DNA from: Sporopachydermia quercuum
Lineage: Eukaryota > Ascomycota > Sporopachydermiomycetes > Sporopachydermiales > Sporopachydermiaceae
Assembly (NCBI GenBank): GCA_001599295.1
Contig: BCGN01000001.1
Location: 2,416,925-2,480,924, forward strand
DNA: 64,000 nucleotides
Reading direction: 5' to 3'
A program made the position numbers and the translations under genes. The notes under the pieces were generated by a model. That model was not told the DNA's origin. It saw nothing but the letters and a program-made list of their open reading frames with translations, and made no database searches. Every line of letters begins with the position of its first letter. The first letter of the stretch is position 1. Positions 54,202 through 64,000 of the stretch are shown here, piece by piece.

Positions 54202-54638
54202 TAAATGCGAAACTACATTTCTATGTCTGCAGTATTTGGTTAAGTTCAAAGAAGTTGATAGAAGTCCATGGAAACTTCAATATTTACATGTCATTTTCTT
54301 CATATTATTGTTAATAGTTAATGATTTAGTTGTTGACAAATATGGAAACACGTAGACATTGGAATAGATTTCAAAAACTAGTAGTGATGAATGAATAATG
54401 TGTGATGGATTATTCTAAGTGATCTATCTATGAATAATAATAAAAAGTTGATTAAAAAAACAAGTAAATAAGCTATTCAATAAAATAATAAATAGATTAT
54501 TTCATAGTAGAACCTTTTATTGTTGAGATTTTAAATTCAATTTGGAAAGTGCCATGTCATCGCTTTGATAAGAGCGAAATTTTAACCATAGTTTTTGCCA
54601 TTGGAACTGGTAACAATTTTCACCTTAAAGTTTGTGCT

Positions 54639-54651
54639 TTCTTGAAGGTTC
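54639..54651. promoter_or_regulatory. Heat-shock element (proximal)
   Basis: TTC-N2-GAA-N2-TTC, three perfect units 194 bases before the HSP82 ATG and 50 bases before the TATA box. This is the usual place for Hsf1 binding at yeast Hsp90 genes. Confidence 0.75.
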
Positions 54652-54701
54652 TGTAAACGCCCATTTTTTTAACGATGAATAGTATTCGGTAACTGAAGAA
54701 T

Positions 54702-54713
54702 TATATATATAAA
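54702..54713 (+). promoter_or_regulatory. TATA box of HSP82
   Basis: TATATATATAAA lies about 130 bases before the ATG and downstream of the proximal heat-shock element. Confidence 0.65.
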
Positions 54714-54844
54714 CGAAGAATCCCCCTTTAGTGTTTTTTTTTAAGTACTACTTAACAATAACAATTATTGTTACTGAGGACGTATATTATCATTAAAAGT
54801 TTTAGAGTATCATCTATTCTTTTATCAATAACATATATTACAAG

Positions 54845-56938
54845 ATGTCGAAGAGTGAATCATACGAGTTTCAAGCTGAAATCACCCAGCTTATGGGGTT
54901 GATTATCAACACTGTCTATTCTAATAAGGAGATTTTCCTTAGAGAATTGATCTCTAACGCTTCTGATGCACTAGATAAAATTAGATATGAATCATTGTCT
55001 GATCCCAAAAAGTTAGAAACAGAACCGGAACTATTTATCAGAATCACTCCCAAACCAGAACAAAAGGTTTTGGAAATCAGAGATTCTGGTATTGGTATGA
55101 CCAAGGCTGATTTGATCAACAATCTTGGTACCATTGCCAAATCTGGTACTAAAGCTTTCATGGAAGCTTTATCAGCGGGTGCTGATGTCGCCATGATCGG
55201 TCAATTTGGTGTTGGTTTCTATTCACTTTTCTTGGTTGCTGACAGAGTCCAAGTGATTTCTAAGAACAATGATGATGAACAATACATTTGGGAGTCTGAT
55301 GCTGGTGGAAAGTTTACTGTTACTCTAGATGAAGTTAACGAGAGAATCTCCCGTGGTACCATTCTTAGACTTTTCTTAAAAGACGATCAGTTAGAATACT
55401 TGGAAGAAAAGAGAATAAAGGATGTTGTTAAGAGACACTCAGAATTTGTCTCATATCCTATTCAATTAGTCGTCACCAAGGAAGTTGAAGAAGAAGTTCC
55501 TGAAACCGAAGAAGAAAAGAAGGAAGATGAAGATGAAAAAAAAGACGCCAAGATCGAAGAAGTCAAAGAGGATGAAGAGGAAAAGAAAGAAACAAAGAAA
55601 ATCAAGAAGACTGTTTCAGAAACTGAAGAACTTAATAAGACCAAACCTTTATGGACCAGAAATCCTAGTGAAATTACTAAGGAAGAATATGCCGCCTTTT
55701 ATAAGTCTATTTCAAATGACTGGGAAGACCATTTGGCGGTTAAACATTTCTCTGTTGAAGGTCAGTTAGAGTTCAAGGCCATTTTGTTTATCCCTAGCAG
55801 AGCTCCTTTCGATCTTTTCGAATCTAAAAAGAAGAAGAATAACATCAAACTTTATGTCAGAAGAGTTTTCATCACTGATGAAGCTGAGGAATTGATTCCA
55901 GAATGGTTATCTTTTGTTCGTGGTGTTGTCGATTCCGAAGACTTACCTTTGAACTTGTCACGTGAAATGTTACAACAAAACAAGATTTTAAAGGTTATCA
56001 GGAAGAATATTGTCAAGAAGCTCATTGAAACCTTCAACGAAATTGCGGAAGACAGGGAACTCTTCGATAAATTTTATACAGCTTTCTCCAAGAACCTTAA
56101 GCTCGGTATACACGAAGATTCTCAAAACAGAAATGCCTTGGCTAAGTTGTTGAGATATTACTCTACAAAGTCCACTGAAGAAATGACGTCTTTAACTGAC
56201 TATGTCACCAGAATGCCAGAACACCAAAAGAACATCTACTATATCACTGGTGAATCTATCAAGGCCGTTGAAAAGTCACCTTTCCTGGATGCCTTGAAGG
56301 CCAAGAACTTTGAAGTCCTCTTCTTAGTTGATCCTATTGATGAATATGCTATGACACCACTTAAGGAATTCGAAGGAAAGAAATTGGTTGACATCACCAA
56401 GGATTTCGAACTTGAAGAGACTGAGGAAGAAAAGAAAGCTAGGGAAGAAGAAATCAAAGAATTTGAACCTCTCACCAAGGCTTTGAAGGAAATTTTGGGT
56501 GAACAGGTTGAAAAAGTTGTTGTTTCTCATAAACTTCTTGATGCCCCTGCTGCTATCAGAACTGGTCAATTCGGTTGGTCTGCTAATATGGAACGTATCA
56601 TGAAGGCTCAAGCTCTTCGTGATACCTCTATGTCAGCTTACATGTCATCCAAGAAGACCTTCGAAATTTCTCCTAAATCACCCATCATCAAAGAGTTGAA
56701 GAAGAAAGTTGAAGCCGATGGTGCCCAAGACCGTACTGTTAGAGATTTAACTACTCTGTTGTACGAAACTGCTCTTTTGACATCCGGTTTCACCTTAGAT
56801 GAACCCAATTCATTTGCTACTCGTATCAACAGATTAATCTCTCTAGGTTTGAATATTGATGAGGAACCAGAAGAAGAAACAAAGATTGAAGTTGAGGCTG
56901 AACCAGTTGAGGAGTCTGCCATGGAAGAAGTTGATTAG
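54845..56938 (+). CDS. HSP82: Cytosolic Hsp90 chaperone
   Basis: 697 aa (S. cerevisiae Hsp82 is 709). N-terminal GHKL ATPase with [26 protein letters not shown] and GQFGVGFYS; charged Glu/Lys linker at about residues 215-265; middle domain with the [12 protein letters not shown] block; C-terminal dimerisation domain; and the terminal MEEVD that binds TPR co-chaperones. Codon choice is strongly biased towards preferred codons compared with neighbours, as expected for high expression. CTG at residues 481 and 638 falls on invariant leucines. Only one Hsp90 is in this window, so HSP82 and HSC82 cannot be told apart. Confidence 0.98.
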   Translation: MSKSESYEFQAEITQLMGLIINTVYSNKEIFLRELISNASDALDKIRYESLSDPKKLETEPELFIRITPKPEQKVLEIRDSGIGMTKADLINNLGTIAKSGTKAFMEALSAGADVAMIGQFGVGFYSLFLVADRVQVISKNNDDEQYIWESDAGGKFTVTLDEVNERISRGTILRLFLKDDQLEYLEEKRIKDVVKRHSEFVSYPIQLVVTKEVEEEVPETEEEKKEDEDEKKDAKIEEVKEDEEEKKETKKIKKTVSETEELNKTKPLWTRNPSEITKEEYAAFYKSISNDWEDHLAVKHFSVEGQLEFKAILFIPSRAPFDLFESKKKKNNIKLYVRRVFITDEAEELIPEWLSFVRGVVDSEDLPLNLSREMLQQNKILKVIRKNIVKKLIETFNEIAEDRELFDKFYTAFSKNLKLGIHEDSQNRNALAKLLRYYSTKSTEEMTSLTDYVTRMPEHQKNIYYITGESIKAVEKSPFLDALKAKNFEVLFLVDPIDEYAMTPLKEFEGKKLVDITKDFELEETEEEKKAREEEIKEFEPLTKALKEILGEQVEKVVVSHKLLDAPAAIRTGQFGWSANMERIMKAQALRDTSMSAYMSSKKTFEISPKSPIIKELKKKVEADGAQDRTVRDLTTLLYETALLTSGFTLDEPNSFATRINRLISLGLNIDEEPEEETKIEVEAEPVEESAMEEVD

Positions 56939-57209
56939 AGGAACAAATAATGATCTAATAGACTCTTTTAAAGAGTTTGCAATGTAATAGTAATAGTTGC
57001 TTGTAAATAAAAATTCATCCCTCTGTAGGTAGCTTTACCTGAGTAAGTTCACTCGCTAATGGCATTTCTAATATTTTCTTCTATATGTTTCTAAGTATAC
57101 CCTAAACGGATATCAGAAATTTTTTATATTACAGGATATCTGAATAGCATCTTGAGTTGATTCCTCTATTGAATATGAACTATTAAATTGTTGAATTATT
57201 GTTTAGCAT

Positions 57210-58895
57210 TTAACTTCTATAATTTAGGTTTACTCTTTGCCTAAGTCTAGCTTTTTTGGTTTCTTGTAACTTGCGAATCTCTTCTTCGTTATCAGATTCT
57301 AAGCTACTTTCATCTTCACTTGGTTTTCCTAAGTGATTTCTTTCTTCTGATCCTTCTGTATGTAGAGAACTATTGTCCAGGTCTTCCGACTCCACCATGA
57401 TTTCAGGTATGGTGAACTTCCGATTGATTTTTTCTGTGGCAAGTAAAAGTTCTGGGGTTCCTTCTTGGTTCCCGTTGAGGGTACCAGCAGATTCTGATTG
57501 GTTCCTGGAAGGTTTGTGGCCACTTTGTCTTCGAAGGGACTTGACAATAGAGGAAGATTTTAAAGATTCGAGGTTGAGAAAAGAAAACTGTGAGCTGGTT
57601 TTCTTTTTCGAAGAATTCATAGGTTCAGTTTCCAGATTAGGGGTCCGTTCCTTCTGCAGCGAAACTCGTCGTGTATGTGCTTCGTCAGGTAGTTCTCTTA
57701 CCCATTGTGATTTGACAACCATATTTGAAGATCTATGTCTTTTCAAAAAGCTTGGTGTGTTTTCATAAACAGACGAAGATGTGTGAGATATTCCTGTATT
57801 TAGATTTTCACTTGAGCTGACTCCAGGCGTACCCGAATCATTGCTAAGATTGGGTGTTTGATTATTCGTGTTCGATAAAACATTGTTACGTATTTGAGAG
57901 GTTGAAGGGTAACAACGTACTGTTGATATTGGTGATGAGGATGAGGAAGAGGATGATGATAATAAAGCTAAATCTAGTTTTTCATTTAATTCTCTCAGGT
58001 ACGTCATTGTGACAGCGGTGAAGTTCGCGATCTGAAACACATCTTGAAGGTCATGGACAATTCTTTCGTTCAAGGATTCACTGATTTCAACTAAAGAGTC
58101 ACATCCTGGTTGACTCTCGTCAATATATGTCGATGCTTTAGCTAATTTGACAAGTCTTAAGATAAGACGCTTTCTCGAATTGAAATTCGAAGATGAACTT
58201 AGGTTTGACACAAAACTCCAATATTCCTCCAGTAAATCACTTATATCATTGTTTGGGGATTTACTAGCTATACGGATGAATAGCTGTGTCACTGTCTCCA
58301 AGAGAAAGATTTCATGCAAAGGAGAACCTTGCAAGATTGGATGTACTGAAAGCGTGCTGTCAAAAACTTGAAGAGTGTGAGTTAAAAGTGTAATCAATGA
58401 CTCATCATAGTCGTCTGTTCGTTTGCTCGATCTACTGTAAATTCTCATCAATATACTCAGAATTGCAATATTGGCTTTGGCAAAGATATTAATTAGCCTT
58501 TCTTCACTGTCACAATTACTCAAAATTCCTGGTACATTTAGATATATACTTTGAGGAGTCTGTTGCTGAAGCACCTGTTGTAAAGCATAGGGATAATATA
58601 AAGATAGAAAAAACTCTTGAATGGATTTCGCAAGAGCTAAATAAAAAAGACATTCATCCTGAGAGAGATTACTCAAGTCCACACAAGGTTGCTTTAATAA
58701 TTCAGATGTCTTCTCTGATTGACTTGAATAAAGCAGGAAGTGGATTAATTGATCTGCGTTTGAAAGTAATTGATTTGATTCACTTTTCACTAATTCTTTT
58801 AAAATGATTGGATCAACATTGACTTTTTCAGTATCTGTGTCAAGGACCTGGTGCAAGATATTGCCCTCATCTAGTAAACTCAAAAGTGCCTCCAT
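57210..58895 (-). CDS. Unrecognised protein with helical N-terminus and disordered C-terminus
   Basis: 561 aa from the ATG at 58895. Residues 1 to about 310 look alpha-helical (regular Leu/Ile pattern, few Gly/Pro), possibly HEAT- or armadillo-like. A run of nine serines follows (about 316-324), then a Ser/Asn-rich disordered half with basic patches (KKKTSSQF, SLRRQSGHKPSR) that suggest phosphorylation, and an acidic stretch before a basic end. No signal peptide or membrane segment. A continuous ORF of this length with a clean start supports a real gene. I do not recognise the family. It converges with HSP82 with a 271-base gap. Confidence 0.8.
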   Translation of the reverse strand: MEALLSLLDEGNILHQVLDTDTEKVNVDPIILKELVKSESNQLLSNADQLIHFLLYSSQSEKTSELLKQPCVDLSNLSQDECLFYLALAKSIQEFFLSLYYPYALQQVLQQQTPQSIYLNVPGILSNCDSEERLINIFAKANIAILSILMRIYSRSSKRTDDYDESLITLLTHTLQVFDSTLSVHPILQGSPLHEIFLLETVTQLFIRIASKSPNNDISDLLEEYWSFVSNLSSSSNFNSRKRLILRLVKLAKASTYIDESQPGCDSLVEISESLNERIVHDLQDVFQIANFTAVTMTYLRELNEKLDLALLSSSSSSSSSPISTVRCYPSTSQIRNNVLSNTNNQTPNLSNDSGTPGVSSSENLNTGISHTSSSVYENTPSFLKRHRSSNMVVKSQWVRELPDEAHTRRVSLQKERTPNLETEPMNSSKKKTSSQFSFLNLESLKSSSIVKSLRRQSGHKPSRNQSESAGTLNGNQEGTPELLLATEKINRKFTIPEIMVESEDLDNSSLHTEGSEERNHLGKPSEDESSLESDNEEEIRKLQETKKARLRQRVNLNYRS

Positions 58896-60454
58896 TTTTC
58901 GTTTCTCTTGTTCATACTAATTGGACAAACGCGCCAAACGAACAAAACAAAACAAAGCAATTTGATTGCCAACACCTTGACTGTGACAATAATTTTTATA
59001 TTAATAGTTCACTTTTGTGTTTTTCAAAGACTTAGGACATCCTCCGTGTGTTTCACCTGAGAAATCCATAATCGAAGCAACCACATGTGTAGTTGATTAT
59101 TTGCACTTAATTCCCTCAAGAATAAAATAGTAATTAATGACAATTCAATTGTTTATTGGGAGTTGCTATTGCAACTTCTGCATTTCTCTGATCAAAAGAT
59201 TATGTAATCTCAAATAAATAGCATTCTGGAGGTGATGAGAAGCGTGATTTGAATAGCCAAACTCTATTTTGCTCAATTATCCCATTTCAGGTTTGGCTCA
59301 TATTCCTTGAATAGATAAAATAGGTTTGAAGATATGGTTTGGTTACTTGTTGTAATAGACAAATCGCCACTATGAGTGATTCGATTAAAGTAGAATTATA
59401 AATAATTCCTTCAATGCATAATAATCAAATCTAAATGAACCCTTACCTATTACCGATTTATGAGTCAGTTGAAACTAGCAGATACATTTATTGCAATAGA
59501 AGTATCACGAATAACAGCTGATATACAAGTTGCAGGTTACTGATTTCTTTCATTTGAACAGTAAATTTTGATTAAGACAAGCAAGTGTTCGTTTAAATCA
59601 TAGATTCTGGGCAAATTTCCCCGAACAGAAATAAAACTGTATCTCCTTCTGTCGAACTAAGCAATATTCACGAGTATGGAAAAGAAACGAAATTGATATT
59701 ACTGCAATCACAGAACACTGGATATACATTAGTTGTATTCATATATATACAGAGAAAAGAGAATGAGGTTAACGTGACATTATCCTCCCACTAAGCTGAT
59801 TGTTCACACTATGCAAATGAAAATATATGTTGGACAATGATTACCTTACACGGAGAAATCAATACACCTCCAAATTGTAAGCATATGTTACTGAAAAATT
59901 AGTGAACATTCACGAGTATATAGACATCTANCAATGATTACTGGACTTTTAACCAACTACTTTTGCCAGTTATTTTGGTCTAACTAGAAAATTACTTAGA
60001 AATGAAATCAATTACAACCGGTAATCAAATCAAATCTGTGTGAAGCTTATTCATAGTTAGCGAGCGATACAGAAATAAGGTGAATACTTGATAATCTCAT
60101 AATTTCATGTTCAAAAGTTTCATCTATGATTAGCGTGGGAATAGCAAATCCTGTAGAATAATCATTAGATTGGCTGTTCCCAAACTTCTACATGAACCCA
60201 TTAATTATAACCTCAAGCAGGTTCGAAATTCCACCTTTACACTCTGGCATTACTGTATTTAGTAAATTTCAACTAAGTATTGAGTTGAAAAATTAATCCT
60301 ATTCCCCAAACCATAAACCCAAATGTTAGTTATCCCATCTCATGTCGAAGAAGAAGAGTCAGCAACGCTTAGAGTGACTGCTCAATATCAGAAGACTCCA
60401 GGAACCAGATTACTTGGGGTAAATTAGTATAATAGTCCTACCCAGTAACAGCAA

Positions 60455-60486
60455 CACAATGGTCGAACACAATGGTCGAACACAAT
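60455..60486. repeat. 13-bp tandem repeat, 2.5 copies
   Basis: Unit CACAATGGTCGAA occurs twice exactly, followed by a partial third copy CACAAT. No function is apparent. Confidence 0.8.
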
Positions 60487-61267
60487 AGGCCATATAACTA
60501 TAGATATCGCATTGTATTAGTAGCGTATTGGTCCATTTTCCATGTTAACAAAAATTGACCAGCTTTGATTTGTTCCTGAGCAACAAAGATGGAACTTAAA
60601 ATAGATAGAATACCTAAAATGGCAATGAAGATTGTTTTTAAAAGTGTACGTATCACTCAGTATGTGACCTGGTATACCACAGCAATAAGCAATCATGAGA
60701 CAGGTTCATGGCAATTAAATGCTACCCCATTAGGCAATTGAAATTTAAGGGTTTTTCTCTGTATAAACCCTAAAAAAATATTCGCAGAATATACCAATAG
60801 TACATTCAAGTGTGAGAACAATTGCACCATGGATATTTGAGCAAAAGAGAATGACTATTGAATCATTTTTCACTTTAATAACATTTTTGTTTTCCTTTTT
60901 AATAGAAATTACCCTCTGTGAAAGCTACACTGCAACTTTTATGATATCCATAAGTTAAGATTTATTTCCATTTTAGCCGTGAGAATTAATAACTTGGGAT
61001 CAAAAAGTAAGTTAGCAACCATAATTGAAATTTATGTATAATAATTTACTAGATATTCTTAGATTGGAAACTTCAATGTCAATGGCCGATACCAACACTG
61101 TTCTGGAACACAACTTAATACCTTCGAATGAACCTTAGTGATGAATACTTTATTTTCTTTTCCAGGGGTATAAGTATGGATTCTCCTATGCGTTTGGCAT
61201 TGGAACGCAACAATATCAATTACAATTTACAATTTAAGAGTCCGTTCGATTTCCATTCTTTTACGGC

Positions 61268-61489
61268 CTATTGAAATTGACGACCACCAGAACGTATAAT
61301 GACGCGAAACTCTTTCTGCTTCCTAAAGGCTTCCATATCGCCTTTGATACTGACTGGAACATGAGTTGCATCAAGTGTACCCAATCAATTACGCAATAAA
61401 GGTGAGCCTTCTACCAAACTACTAATACTTGGAACGGGCAATCTAATCCATTTTGTTACAGATTTTCTGAAGTACATGCACATCTCCCG
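61268..61489 (-). pseudogene. Relic of a PIF/Harbinger-like DDE transposase
   Basis: One frame of 74 codons with a single internal TGA (61385-61387) before a TAG. Around that stop it reads SPLLRN*LGTLDATHVPV, which matches the Harbinger hallmark [N-C-I/L-G-A-I-D-G-T-H-I-P] at the first catalytic Asp; TGA sits where the family has Cys, one base from TGC/TGT. FRKQKEFRV follows, as in the family's NRKG-type segment. Upstream in the same frame is FREMCMYFRKSVTKWIRLP, like the pre-catalytic helix. The second and third acidic residues are not found, and the frame breaks soon after. It is an old, dead copy; terminal repeats were not recognised. Confidence 0.65.
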
Positions 61490-63040
61490 GAATTTTCAGA
61501 CTCTTCGGATATTATATCTGGTTCAGACTTAATAAATACTTTCTGACATGAATGTAGTACACATTATGATGTATTAGATTGTGTAATAATAATGAGAAAT
61601 TTGTATTTATGGGCTCTTTCATGGCCTGACAGCTATCATTCAAAAGTGTGTTTGCTGATAAATGAAGATTATAAATGGATTGAATTGAGACTTGATGTAA
61701 ATATAGTTACCCGTCCTAAGTAAGATTTGATCAGAATGAACAGATAAAATCCCAGAATACCTGAAAATAATAAGAAAAACAGTAACCGAACAGAGCACGA
61801 ACCTGCTTAAAGTGTTCAACATAACTTAGCAATTACAACAAGCTGAACTTGATAAATTGACAAAAATACTGGTTGCTTTGAGCTAGAATATAATTCCTTT
61901 TTGTGTGTTCTATTTTTGATGATTCTACAAAAATCTTTGAAGCCTTCCAGGGTTGTTTGACGGCAGTTCAATAGATAATTACCCTTTGATAGTAGAAATA
62001 ATCATTCTGCGTCTTCTCAACTAGAGAAGAATAAATAGTTTACTGGAGGAGTTATTTGGCTGATTCATTAATTGAGAATCATCAATTAGTTGCTGGAAAT
62101 TATTACAATTGAAATAGTGCAATACTAGTCATTATAGTTGTTATAGTTGCTAAAGTTGTTGTCCTTCCGATGATTATTACTTCTCAACCCTTCGATTAAT
62201 AATAGAATAGCTCGAAGAGTAGTAATAATTTAGTGGTTATGTATCGTTGCATCGCGGTTTGCAAAAGTAAATGTTTTCAATATGAGTCCGCTTTGGGTAG
62301 TAATCTCTAACTTTCCCCAATTGTTTGCATAATAAATGACTAAATCCCTAAGTAACTACGTCTTAGGTGGTATTCTATTTAAACGAATTAGAGTTAACAA
62401 AAACTAATTGGCCCAACTTGCTTGTTATGTAGCAACAATAGTGATTCGTCGCAGCCAGATCTAGCTAAACTTAAAATGAATTCCCATTAGGGCAATTGGT
62501 TTTCTGTTTATCTTTTGAAAAGGGTAGCTCAATGTGTTGCGAAAAAAAAGTGTGTACTTAATCTGTATATTTTCAAAATGATATACATCCATTATTGGGA
62601 CAATAAAAAGCTGAACAAATTATAACAATAAAAGTTTATTTGCTTTGTATTAATAAATTGTCGAAGAAGTTAGACATCCTGAATTGATTTATGAAAGTTG
62701 ACAATTGAATTATTTCATTGATTTCAGTGAGGGTAATCATTCTCTAATGTGCCTGCTTTTGTTTATCATTATTTTCATTGGTCTATAGATCCAAATTGGG
62801 AGACTAGTTTGCTGGTTTGCCAAAAACCTGAACTATAATTAAGTTTCAACGGTTTTATACGTAAGTATTTTAATAAAGTTGCGGAAAATGGGAATGAAAT
62901 CTGGTTCTTCATTGCTATTCTTGCTACAAGTGATTTCTCCACCAGAAAGTCTTAACTTTACACATATATAATTTTTAACGATTATATTGTGACAATAATA
63001 TAATGCTCCCCACTATGACGAAGCTTCTTTTTCAAATACA

Positions 63041-63059
63041 TATATATATATATATATAT
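63041..63059. repeat. TA microsatellite
   Basis: Perfect TA repeat about 200 bases before the ATG at 63257. It could serve as a TATA region for the secreted protein. Confidence 0.8.
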
Positions 63060-63256
63060 GGTGGTAGATGTCACCATTGTGCCTGAGATTTCAATAAATG
63101 TAGATTTATATATTCTATGCTCTCTAATATTGTAAAGACATTCACTTTCGGCCGTACTAATATAGGGTAGATCTACAAATAGATCAACATCCATATAATC
63201 ACTCACACATACGCATACTCTCTCTACTAGTTTTTCCTAACGTATATCCAACCACA

Positions 63257-64000
63257 ATGTTTGGAAACACAGTACTGACGTTTGTCAGTATTCTGTTTTT
63301 CCTTACGCTTTCTCAGAAATCAACTGCTGTGCCAGTTGCGTCCTCTCTTGAAAAGCGTGGTTCATCATACTATCCAGAACCTGAGCTACCTAGTATATCT
63401 GGTTGCGACTTCATCAACAAATGCCCTAATGTTTTTTTTCCCAACCCTCCCAACAGCGGCTTATTCTTCACTATGACACCAGTAGATTATAAGCAAATTC
63501 AAGGACAAACATTCGATATCACCATCCGAGTTCAGATGCCTGGTAGTGATCTTACCTTGGCTGATGTCAGAGAATTGAAATGGGTCACTCCCTCTAAGAT
63601 GCTTTTCTCTCGTCAAAATTCAAATACTTGTAAAGTGAGCCAGAGCTCAAATGAAGTTTCCACATTGACTGACTTTGAATCTACTATCACGGTTGACTTA
63701 AATGATGATGGTGATAGATGGTGTTTCCCAGAAATCATGCTTCAATACGACTTTCAATATGGTATCTGTCCTAACGGTGATGTTGATGAGACTCCGCTTC
63801 AAGCAACTGGAACAGCTTCAGGCGATCCTTCTTTAAACTGTAACGCTGATAATATGAACAAAGGTCAAAAGAATTCTCCGCAATACTGCATTCCAAAGAG
63901 TTGCGGTACCACAGCTCCATCCAGCTCTGTGCCAGCTTTTTCTGCCTCTAGTGCAGCACCAGCTGAACCATCCAGTGCAGCACCATCTAGTGCAGCACCA
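63257..64000 (+). CDS. Secreted Ser/Ala/Pro-repeat protein (3' truncated by window)
   Basis: 248 codons visible, open to the window edge. N-terminal signal peptide of about 24 residues, then a short propeptide ending in SLEKR with a Lys-Arg Kex2 site at residues 33-34. A Cys-containing domain (about 40-225) with several aromatic and acidic positions follows. From about residue 228 the protein turns into Ser/Ala/Pro repeats (SSAAP, SSAP units) likely to be O-mannosylated. This is the build of a fungal wall or adhesin-type mannoprotein. I do not recognise the N-terminal domain. A GPI signal would lie beyond the edge. Confidence 0.8.
   Translation, partial: MFGNTVLTFVSILFFLTLSQKSTAVPVASSLEKRGSSYYPEPELPSISGCDFINKCPNVFFPNPPNSGLFFTMTPVDYKQIQGQTFDITIRVQMPGSDLTLADVRELKWVTPSKMLFSRQNSNTCKVSQSSNEVSTLTDFESTITVDLNDDGDRWCFPEIMLQYDFQYGICPNGDVDETPLQATGTASGDPSLNCNADNMNKGQKNSPQYCIPKSCGTTAPSSSVPAFSASSAAPAEPSSAAPSSAAP

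Larger units (their letters stand above)
53916..54844. other. Intergenic, HSP82 promoter region
   Basis: 929 bases between two same-strand genes. It holds two perfect three-unit heat-shock elements and a TATA box, listed separately. Confidence 0.65.
58896..63256. other. Gene desert with transposase relic
   Basis: 4.36 kb without any intact gene. It holds a 13-bp tandem repeat (60455-60486), a decayed DDE transposase (61268-61489), a word ATTCACGAGTAT present twice (near 59667 and 59908) and a TA microsatellite (63041-63059). Short ORFs, for example a 34-codon one at 60323 and a 43-codon one near 60589, have no similarity I recognise. One undetermined base (59931). No tRNA seen. Confidence 0.6.

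Noticed and set aside
60215-60260. tRNA T-arm-like GGTTCGAAATTCC
   Set aside because: The flanking bases do not form a T-stem, and no anticodon or acceptor stem is found nearby.
60323-60427. 34-codon ORF beginning MLVIPSHVEEEESATL
   Set aside because: Too short and without splice sites or neighbours to support a gene; possibly part of a decayed sequence.

Overview
This 64 kb window is nuclear DNA of a budding yeast (Saccharomycotina). The evidence is AT-rich, compact protein-coding DNA, yeast-type introns with TACTAAC-like branch points, and a full set of recognisable yeast proteins (Pol3, Fcp1, Hsp82, Lro1, Atg3, Rad14, Vps27, Rot1, Van1, Uap1/Qri1 and others). CTG codons fall on invariant leucines of Hsp90 and Van1, so the organism reads CUG as leucine and is not in a CUG-Ser clade. 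I cannot name the species; a non-Saccharomycetaceae lineage such as Phaffomycetales would fit but is inference. No rRNA, tRNA or CRISPR was seen.

Layout. 1-8.8 kb: 5'-truncated kelch gene (MDS3/PMD1 family) and an INP2-like peroxisome inheritance gene, both +. 9.3-15.2 kb: UAP1/QRI1 and POL3, both -. 16.2-21.6 kb: HLJ1 with an intron, then a GPI-anchored aspartyl protease behind a 2.65 kb non-coding stretch. 22-26.6 kb: VAN1 and PGM3/PRM15, both - and each with a short first exon. 27.2-29.2 kb: a domesticated hAT transposase. 29.8-40.8 kb: FCP1, a WHI5/NRM1-type G1/S repressor with an intron, LRO1 and ATG3, all -. 41.8-46.9 kb: RAD14 (16-codon first exon), VPS27 and ROT1. 48.3-53.9 kb: a compact PGAP4-like glycosyltransferase, AIM34, a mitochondrial J-protein and an aldo-keto reductase. 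54.8-58.9 kb: HSP82 with heat-shock elements and an unrecognised 561-aa protein. 58.9-63.3 kb: a 4.4 kb gene desert with a decayed PIF/Harbinger-like transposase. 63.3 kb to the edge: a secreted Ser/Ala/Pro-repeat protein truncated by the window end.

The genes are a mixed eukaryotic set, not one pathway. Themes recur: secretory pathway and wall (VAN1, ROT1, yapsin, PGAP4-like, UAP1 for UDP-GlcNAc, terminal secreted protein), chaperones (HLJ1, JID1-like, HSP82), and replication or G1/S control (POL3 with an MCB, WHI5/NRM1, RAD14). Five introns were reconstructed by eye; each restores a conserved N-terminus or joins two ORFs. The most unusual items are the Harbinger relic, the hAT-derived gene, a helically phased TGCAT array upstream of LRO1 and an SCB/E-box/MCB cluster upstream of the WHI5/NRM1-type gene. 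Single N bases are scattered through the window, so a few residues are undetermined.
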